Shown here one piece after another: positions 6,341 to 10,902 of a stretch of 10,902 nucleotides of DNA. Position 1 is the first letter of the stretch. Every line of letters starts with the position of its first letter. Made by a program: the position numbers and the translations under genes. This DNA is from Clostridia bacterium (lineage in GTDB: Bacteria > Bacillota > Clostridia > TANB77 > CAG-508): the NCBI GenBank assembly GCA_022790685.1, contig JAAVXQ010000087.1, positions 1 through 10,902 of the forward strand, written 5' to 3'. The notes under the pieces were generated by a model, which had not been told where the DNA came from, did no database searches, and worked only from the letters and a program-made list of their open reading frames with translations.

Positions 6341-8332
6341 ATGAGCAAAAAAGAAAAAAAGAGCAAACTAAATGGTATATTTAGGGCAAATTCTAAAGGA
6401 TTTGGTTTTGTTCAAATAGAAGGAAGAGAAGAAGAGGTTTTTATTTCTTCTAAAAATATAAATGGGGCATTAGATGGAGATACAGTTACACTAGCAATTA
6501 TAAAAGAAAAAAATAAAGATAGAAAAGCAGAAGCCAAAATTACGAAAATAGTTAAAAGAGAAAAAGATACTGTAGTTGGAATATTTCAAAAAAGTAGAAA
6601 TTTTGGATTTGTGGTGCCAGATGATAAAAAATTTGCAACAGATATATTTATATCAAAAAACAAATGTAAAAATGCCAAAACTAATGATAAAGTAATAGCT
6701 AAAATTACAAAATATCCTGAAAAAGGAAAAAATGCAGAAGGTGAAATTATAGAAGTATTAGGGAATATAAATCAAGCAGGAATAGATATGTTATCAGTTA
6801 TAAAAGAATTTGACATACCTAATGAATTTCCAAGTTTTGTTATAGAAGAAGCAAAAAATATAAAGCAAGAAATTGATAAAAATGATATAAAAAATAGAAG
6901 AGATTTTAGAGAAGATATAATATTTACTATAGATGGAGAAGATGCAAAAGATTTAGATGATGCCATTTCTGTTAGTAAAAATGAAAATGGAAACTATAAT
7001 TTAAATGTACACATTGCAGATGTTAGTTATTATGTTAAAGAAAATAGTAAATTAGATAAAGAAGCTATTAAGCGTGGGACTAGTGTATATATGTTTGATA
7101 GAGTAATACCAATGTTACCTTTTGAATTATCAAATGGAATATGTAGTTTAAATGCAGGTGAAGATAGATTTGCACTTTCTTGTATTATGGAAGTTAATGA
7201 AAAAGGAGAGGTGGTTTCTTCTGATGTTTGTAAATCTGTTATAAGAGTCACTGAAAGAATGACCTATACAAATGTAAATAAAATATTGAACAATTTAGAT
7301 GAAGAAGTAACTAAAAGATATAGTAAATATATTGAAAAATTTAAATTTATGGAAAATTTAGCTAAAATTTTAAAAGAACGCAGGTTAAGACAAGGATATT
7401 TAAATTTAGATATTCCGGAAAGCAAGATAATTTTAGATGAAAATGGCAAATGTATTGAAGTAAAAAAATATGAGGTAAGCTTTGCAAATGAAATAATAGA
7501 ACAATTTATGCTACTTGCAAATGAAGTGATAGCTGAAAAATTTTATTGGTTAGAAGCTCCATTTATTTATAGAGTTCATGAAGAACCTGATATTGATAAA
7601 GTAAAAGAAACTAATAGATTTTTGTTTAATATAGGTTATAGAATTAAAGTTTCAAATGATACAGTTAAACCTAAGGCTTTTTCAGATGTTTTAGAAAAAA
7701 TTAAAGGAACAGAATATGAAAAAGTAATATCAACATTAATTTTAAGAAGTTTAAAAATAGCAAGATATGAAAGTGAGAATAAAGGACATTTTGGAATAGC
7801 AAGTAAATATTATTGTCATTTCACATCACCTATAAGAAGATATCCAGATTTATTTATTCATAGAGTCATTTCTGAGTATTTATCTTGTGGTTATAATATG
7901 AAAGACGAAAGAAAAGAAGAATTAGAATTAAAAGCTACTAAATATGCAGAAACATCTTCAGATATGGAAAAAGTCGCAACAAAAGCTGAAAGAGAAGCAG
8001 AAAATATTAAAAAAGCAGAATTTATGGAAGATAAAATAGGTAATGAATATTTTGGAATTATATCTTCAATTACAGCTTTTGGAATGTTTGTAGAACTTGA
8101 AAACACTGTAGAAGGCTTAATAAGATTTGAGAATATGGGAAAAAAAGAATATTATATATATGATGAGGAAAGAAAAACTTTAGTAGGTGAAGTTTCAAGG
8201 AGAGTTTTTAAAATAGGTGACAAGGTTAAAATAAGAGTTATAGAGGCGAATAAAAATTTAAGAAAAATAGCTTTTGAATTAGTAACAGAGGAAGAAGAAA
8301 ATTTAGAAAATATAGAAGAACTAGACACATAA
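6341..8332 (+). CDS. rnr: Ribonuclease R
   Basis: Processive 3'-to-5' exoribonuclease of the RNase II/RNB superfamily, which degrades structured RNA and takes part in RNA quality control in the cytoplasm. It has 663 residues, slightly short for the family. Domain order: lysine-rich N-terminus, two cold-shock-type OB domains (about 10-72 and 76-140, with SKGFGFV and SRNFGFV as RNP-like motifs), the RNB catalytic domain (about 190-515) and a C-terminal S1 domain (about 565-648). Catalytic acidic residues are visible in D198-G-E-D-A-K-D204-L-D206-D207. The conserved HFTSPIRRYPDLFIHR lies at 493-508. GTGAGG (6325-6330) precedes ATG by ten bases. In many Bacillota rnr is followed by smpB; here the next gene is a flavin-reductase-like protein 45 bases downstream, with no terminator between, so the two are probably co-transcribed. 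The frame is intact, with no CGG codons. Confidence 0.95.
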   Translation: MSKKEKKSKLNGIFRANSKGFGFVQIEGREEEVFISSKNINGALDGDTVTLAIIKEKNKDRKAEAKITKIVKREKDTVVGIFQKSRNFGFVVPDDKKFATDIFISKNKCKNAKTNDKVIAKITKYPEKGKNAEGEIIEVLGNINQAGIDMLSVIKEFDIPNEFPSFVIEEAKNIKQEIDKNDIKNRRDFREDIIFTIDGEDAKDLDDAISVSKNENGNYNLNVHIADVSYYVKENSKLDKEAIKRGTSVYMFDRVIPMLPFELSNGICSLNAGEDRFALSCIMEVNEKGEVVSSDVCKSVIRVTERMTYTNVNKILNNLDEEVTKRYSKYIEKFKFMENLAKILKERRLRQGYLNLDIPESKIILDENGKCIEVKKYEVSFANEIIEQFMLLANEVIAEKFYWLEAPFIYRVHEEPDIDKVKETNRFLFNIGYRIKVSNDTVKPKAFSDVLEKIKGTEYEKVISTLILRSLKIARYESENKGHFGIASKYYCHFTSPIRRYPDLFIHRVISEYLSCGYNMKDERKEELELKATKYAETSSDMEKVATKAEREAENIKKAEFMEDKIGNEYFGIISSITAFGMFVELENTVEGLIRFENMGKKEYYIYDEERKTLVGEVSRRVFKIGDKVKIRVIEANKNLRKIAFELVTEEEENLENIEELDT

Positions 8333-8377
8333 AATAAAATATAAAGCATATTTATTAAAAATAGGAGGAAGAAATTT

Positions 8378-8929
8378 ATGAAAAAAAGTTTAAAACCAAC
8401 AGCAGCATTAGCACCAAATCCAGTTGCTTTAGTTTCTGCAGGAAGCTTGGAAAAAAGCAATATAACTACAATAGCATGGACAGGTATAATAAATTCTGAT
8501 CCAATGCTTGTATATGTATCTATTAGAAAAACAAGACTTGCACATGAAATGATAACAGAAATAGGAAATTTTGTAATAAATTTACCAACAGATAAACAAG
8601 TAGTAGAAGCTGATTTATGTGGGACAAAATCAGGAAGAGATATTGATAAATATAAAGAATGCAATTTCACTAAAAGCATATCTTCAATGATTACTTCACC
8701 AGGAATAAAAGAATGTCCTATAAATATAGAATGTAAAGTAAAAGAAGTAAAAAATCTAGGTTCACATGATATGTTTATTGCAGAAGTTGTTAATATAAAC
8801 ATTGAAGAGGAATTACTAGATTCAAATGATAACATATTATTTGAAAAAGCAAATTTAATAAGTTTTGCTGGAAAAAAATATTTTGCAAACAATAAAGAAG
8901 TAGGTTATAGAGGAGTTTGCTTAAAATAA
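8378..8929 (+). CDS. Flavin reductase-like, FMN-binding split-barrel protein
   Basis: A 183-residue soluble protein of the flavin reductase-like (flavoredoxin, DIM6/NTAB) family. These proteins bind FMN in a split beta-barrel and act as flavin reductases or small electron carriers in anaerobes. Supporting sequence: N-terminal LAPNPVALVSAGSLEKSNITTIAWTG, where the NPVALVSA strand followed by a S-N-x-x-T-I-A-W segment is typical; the strand and loop DPMLVYVSIRKTRLAHEMI; and NFVINLP. The start is set by AGGAGG (8363-8368), nine bases before ATG. A partner and an exact substrate cannot be read from the sequence. Proximity to rnr suggests a shared transcript, but no shared function is evident. The downstream end is marked by a long hairpin starting immediately after the stop. 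The family call is good; a specific enzymatic role is not claimed. Confidence 0.85.
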   Translation: MKKSLKPTAALAPNPVALVSAGSLEKSNITTIAWTGIINSDPMLVYVSIRKTRLAHEMITEIGNFVINLPTDKQVVEADLCGTKSGRDIDKYKECNFTKSISSMITSPGIKECPINIECKVKEVKNLGSHDMFIAEVVNINIEEELLDSNDNILFEKANLISFAGKKYFANNKEVGYRGVCLK

Positions 8930-8930
8930 T

Positions 8931-9021
8931 AAAAAAGAATTATTCATTTTGAAATAAATTAAATAGATAGAAAAATATCCATTTAATTAAAAAAGTTTCA
9001 TTTTGAATAGTTCTTTTTTTT
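8931..9021 (+). terminator. Long nested hairpin, probable terminator of rnr-flavin reductase transcript
   Basis: The outer arms AAAAAAGAATTATTCA (8931-8946) and TGAATAGTTCTTTTTT (9004-9019) pair over 16 positions with one G-U. A short inner GAAA/TTTC stem follows (8951-8954 with 8996-8999). An inner hairpin pairs AATTAAATAGATA (8957-8969) with TATCCATTTAATT (8976-8988), one mismatch, loop GAAAAA. The outer right arm ends in an eight-T run. The stop codon of the upstream gene ends at 8929. A bidirectional terminator is the simplest reading; its total length is unusual. Confidence 0.7.
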
Positions 9022-9193
9022 ACATAAAAATATCTTTTTAAATTAAGAAATATTTTTAGAAAAAAAGTAGCATAAAAAAACATATAGTATTTACTAAAGT
9101 TTGTAGGAAAATATTTGAAGTTTAAACTTTATATTTTTAGTAAAATATGATAAAATTAAATAGATTTTATGAACCGTAAGGATTGGAGTAACT

Positions 9194-10555
9194 ATGTTGT
9201 TAAAGAAAAATGAAGAATATGTTGTAGAAATTATAGATAATGGATTTAAAGGAGAAGGTATTGCAAAAATAGAAAATTTTACAATATTTGTAGATGGAGC
9301 GATAAAAGGAGAGAAAATAAAAATAAAAATTTTGAAAGTTACATCATCTCATGCCTTTGGAAAAATTATAGAAATTATAAAAAAATCAGAAAATAGAATA
9401 GAAGAAGATTGTAGTACATATAAAAAATGTGGTGGTTGTGAGTTAAGACATATAGATTATGAAACTACCATTAATATGAAAAAATATTCAGTAGAAAATA
9501 CTTTAAAGAAAACTTTATCTAGAAAGGATATAGAGGTTAATGAAGTTATAAAAATGGATAATCCATATTTTTATAGAAATAAACTTCAATATCCAATAGG
9601 AGTGGATGATAATAATAATCCAGTTATGGGAGTATATGCCCAAAGATCTCATAAAATTATTGAAACAAATGAATGTAGAATTCAAAATAAGTTATGCCAA
9701 AATATAGCAAAGGATATTTTTAAGTTTATAAAAGAAAATAATATAAAAGTCTATAATGAGAAAACTTTAACAGGAAGTATAAGACATATTATAGTAAGAA
9801 TTGGTATAAAAACTAATGAAGTATTAGTTACTTTAGTTACTAATGAAAGAAAAATAGAAAAAGAAGATTTATTAGTAAAATATATAACAGAAAAATATAA
9901 AGAAATTAAAACAATTGCTAAAAACATAAACTCAAAAAACACAAATGTTATATTAGGAAATAAAACAGAAATAATTTTTGGAGATGGATATATAGAAGAT
10001 TATATTGGAAAATTTAAGTTTAAAATTTCACCAAGATCTTTTTACCAAGTAAATCCGGTTCAAACAGAAAAACTTTATAGTAAGGCAGTAGAATATGCAA
10101 GTCTAACAGGAGAAGAAACTATATTTGATTTATATTGTGGAATAGGTACTATTGGAATTTTTGCATCAGATAACGTAAAAAAAATATATGGAATTGAAAC
10201 TATAAAAGAAGCAATAGATGATGCGAAAGAAAATGCAAAAATAAATGCAGTAAATAATTCAGAATTTTTTGTAGGAGATGTAGAAAAAGTATTACCTGAG
10301 TTTATAAAAGAAAGAAACATAACTGCAGATGTTATTTTTATAGATCCGCCAAGAAAAGGCTGTGATAATACAGCTTTAGAAACTATTTTAAATATTGAAC
10401 CTAAGAAAATCGTATATGTTAGTTGTAACCCAGCAAGTTTAGCAAGAGACTTAAAAACTTTAGAAGAAAAGTATAAGATAGAAAAGCTAGCAATATGTGA
10501 TATGTTTCCATTTACGCATCACGTGGAGTGTGTTACGAGTTTGAAACTTAAATAA
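9194..10555 (+). CDS. rlmD: 23S rRNA (uracil-5-)-methyltransferase, RlmD/RlmCD (TrmA/RumA) family
   Basis: SAM-dependent enzyme that forms 5-methyluridine in 23S rRNA; the exact target (747, 1939 or both) cannot be told from sequence. It has 453 residues, as expected. Order: N-terminal TRAM domain (about 5-62), iron-sulfur ligands C73, C79, C82 and C161 (C-x5-C-x2-C plus a distant Cys), central domain, then the Rossmann methyltransferase domain. Motifs: SFYQVN (282-287), the SAM loop FDLYCGIGTIGIFAS (311-325), IDPPRKGC (383-390), catalytic cysteine C411 in YVSCNPASLARDL, and the base E445 in THHVECV. The protein stops shortly after this, as in RlmD. GGAG (9185-9188) precedes ATG by five bases. 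No clear promoter is identifiable in the AT-rich 9022-9193 stretch, although a long hairpin upstream suggests a separate transcript. The frame is intact, with no CGG codons. Confidence 0.94.
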   Translation: MLLKKNEEYVVEIIDNGFKGEGIAKIENFTIFVDGAIKGEKIKIKILKVTSSHAFGKIIEIIKKSENRIEEDCSTYKKCGGCELRHIDYETTINMKKYSVENTLKKTLSRKDIEVNEVIKMDNPYFYRNKLQYPIGVDDNNNPVMGVYAQRSHKIIETNECRIQNKLCQNIAKDIFKFIKENNIKVYNEKTLTGSIRHIIVRIGIKTNEVLVTLVTNERKIEKEDLLVKYITEKYKEIKTIAKNINSKNTNVILGNKTEIIFGDGYIEDYIGKFKFKISPRSFYQVNPVQTEKLYSKAVEYASLTGEETIFDLYCGIGTIGIFASDNVKKIYGIETIKEAIDDAKENAKINAVNNSEFFVGDVEKVLPEFIKERNITADVIFIDPPRKGCDNTALETILNIEPKKIVYVSCNPASLARDLKTLEEKYKIEKLAICDMFPFTHHVECVTSLKLK

Positions 10556-10653
10556 GCACTGAAAAATCAATAGAAATGACATGTTACTGCTAAGTGAAAA
10601 TTAGATAAAAAGTGGCTTCAGATTTTAGTGAAAATAATAAAATAAAAGTAAAC

Positions 10654-10685
10654 GTTGTCTGTGGTGAAATTACTCCACAGACAAC
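10654..10685. repeat. Perfect 11-bp inverted repeat (isolated GC-richer hairpin)
   Basis: GTTGTCTGTGG (10654-10664) and CCACAGACAAC (10675-10685) are perfectly complementary around a ten-base loop. It is much richer in G and C than its surroundings. On the + strand no T tract follows, so it is not an ordinary terminator for rlmD; on the - strand the following sequence is moderately T-rich. It may be an RNA structural element, a processing or stability hairpin, or one copy of a dispersed repeat. I see no other copy in the window. Confidence 0.6.
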
Positions 10686-10718
10686 CTATATAAAAATAAT
10701 ATTAAATTTTTAACCATT

Positions 10719-10745
10719 AGAAATGCTTTTATAGCATTTCTTTTT
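10719..10745 (+). terminator. Intrinsic terminator downstream of rlmD
   Basis: AGAAATGCT (10719-10727) pairs perfectly with AGCATTTCT (10733-10741) around the loop TTTAT, and TTTT follows (10742-10745). It lies 163 bases after the rlmD stop and before a promoter for the next gene. CATTTC (10735-10740) can alternatively pair with GAAATG (10759-10764). Confidence 0.8.
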
Positions 10746-10766
10746 ATAAAAGTGCTATGAAATGAA

Positions 10767-10795
10767 TTGAGAATTTTAATTAAGTATGATATAAC
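10767..10795 (+). promoter_or_regulatory. Putative sigma-A promoter for the gene at the window's right edge
   Basis: TTGAGA (10767-10772) and TATAAC (10790-10795) are spaced by exactly 17 bases. The pair lies 28 bases before an ATG with a good ribosome binding site and just after an intrinsic terminator. This is the best promoter match in the window. Confidence 0.6.
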
Positions 10796-10823
10796 ATAAT
10801 AAATAAAGTTATAGGGTGTAAAT

Positions 10824-10902
10824 ATGTGTAATAATTTTAGAGAATATATAGAATATAGATACTATTCTAAATTTGATAAAGAAAAAATTTTACAAGATTA
10901 TA
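10824..10902 (+). CDS. Start of an unidentified gene, cut by the window edge
   Basis: ATG 10824 follows AGGGTG (10813-10818) at five bases and is preceded by a promoter-like sequence. The frame is open to the end of the window and encodes 26 residues beginning MCNNFREYIEYRYY, rich in Tyr, Lys and acidic residues. There are too few residues to recognise a family, and no function is assigned. Confidence 0.6.
   Translation, partial: MCNNFREYIEYRYYSKFDKEKILQDY

Noticed and set aside
8152..8892. A 246-residue open frame on the - strand across the end of rnr and most of the flavin reductase gene
   Set aside because: It is antisense to two well-supported genes and has no clear RBS. Its composition (Ser, Phe, Leu, Ile) is what the complement of AT-rich coding DNA gives.
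10556..10653. Remnant coding sequence after rlmD
   Set aside because: All three forward frames contain several stops, and I recognise no protein similarity in any of them. The GC-richer part after it is a perfect hairpin.
1..10902. Stop-codon reassignment (TGA as Trp), tRNA genes or CRISPR array
   Set aside because: The recognisable genes use TGG for Trp and show no in-frame TGA. No cloverleaf-like sequence and no regularly spaced repeats were seen.

Overview
The window is very AT-rich (my impression is well under 30% G+C), uses almost only AGA for arginine, ends every complete gene with TAA, and has GGAGG-type ribosome binding sites. With the gene content (ileS, secG, rnr, an rlmD-type methyltransferase and a monoderm MacAB-like exporter) this points to a low-GC Bacillota, most likely an anaerobic clostridial lineage. 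I cannot name a genus.

Layout, all on the + strand: (1) 2-676, the 3' end of ileS, closed by a strong hairpin terminator. (2) 833-5852, a four-gene MacAB-like exporter operon: adaptor 1, ABC ATPase, adaptor 2 with a large insert, and FtsX/MacB-type permease. (3) secG with its own -10 box and terminator. (4) rnr followed closely by a small flavin-reductase-like gene, ending in a long nested hairpin. (5) an rlmD-type 23S rRNA m5U methyltransferase. (6) an intergenic region with two hairpins and a good promoter, leading into a gene cut by the window edge.

The most interesting signal is in the exporter operon. Adaptor 1 and the permease are each split by a single shift into the +1 frame, and in each case family-conserved sequence brackets the shift to about ten bases that contain an in-frame CGG codon followed by A. 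By my reading by eye, CGG occurs in frame only three times in the window, and all three are in this operon: two at the frameshifts, one seven codons before the end of adaptor 2. All three read CGG-A, so skipping the C gives GGA, a common glycine codon here. The roughly 1,800 codons of the other six recognisable genes contain none. This could be two coincidental indels (pseudogenes or assembly errors). It also fits +1 frameshifting or quadruplet-like decoding at an unassigned or starved CGG codon, similar in logic to the Ty1 (CUU-AGG-C) and Ty3 (GCG-AGU-U) shifts.

If translated through, the four genes would make a tripartite exporter: the ATPase drives an FtsX-like permease, and two different membrane-anchored adaptors form the extracytoplasmic part. 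The remaining genes are housekeeping (protein translocation, RNA decay, rRNA modification).
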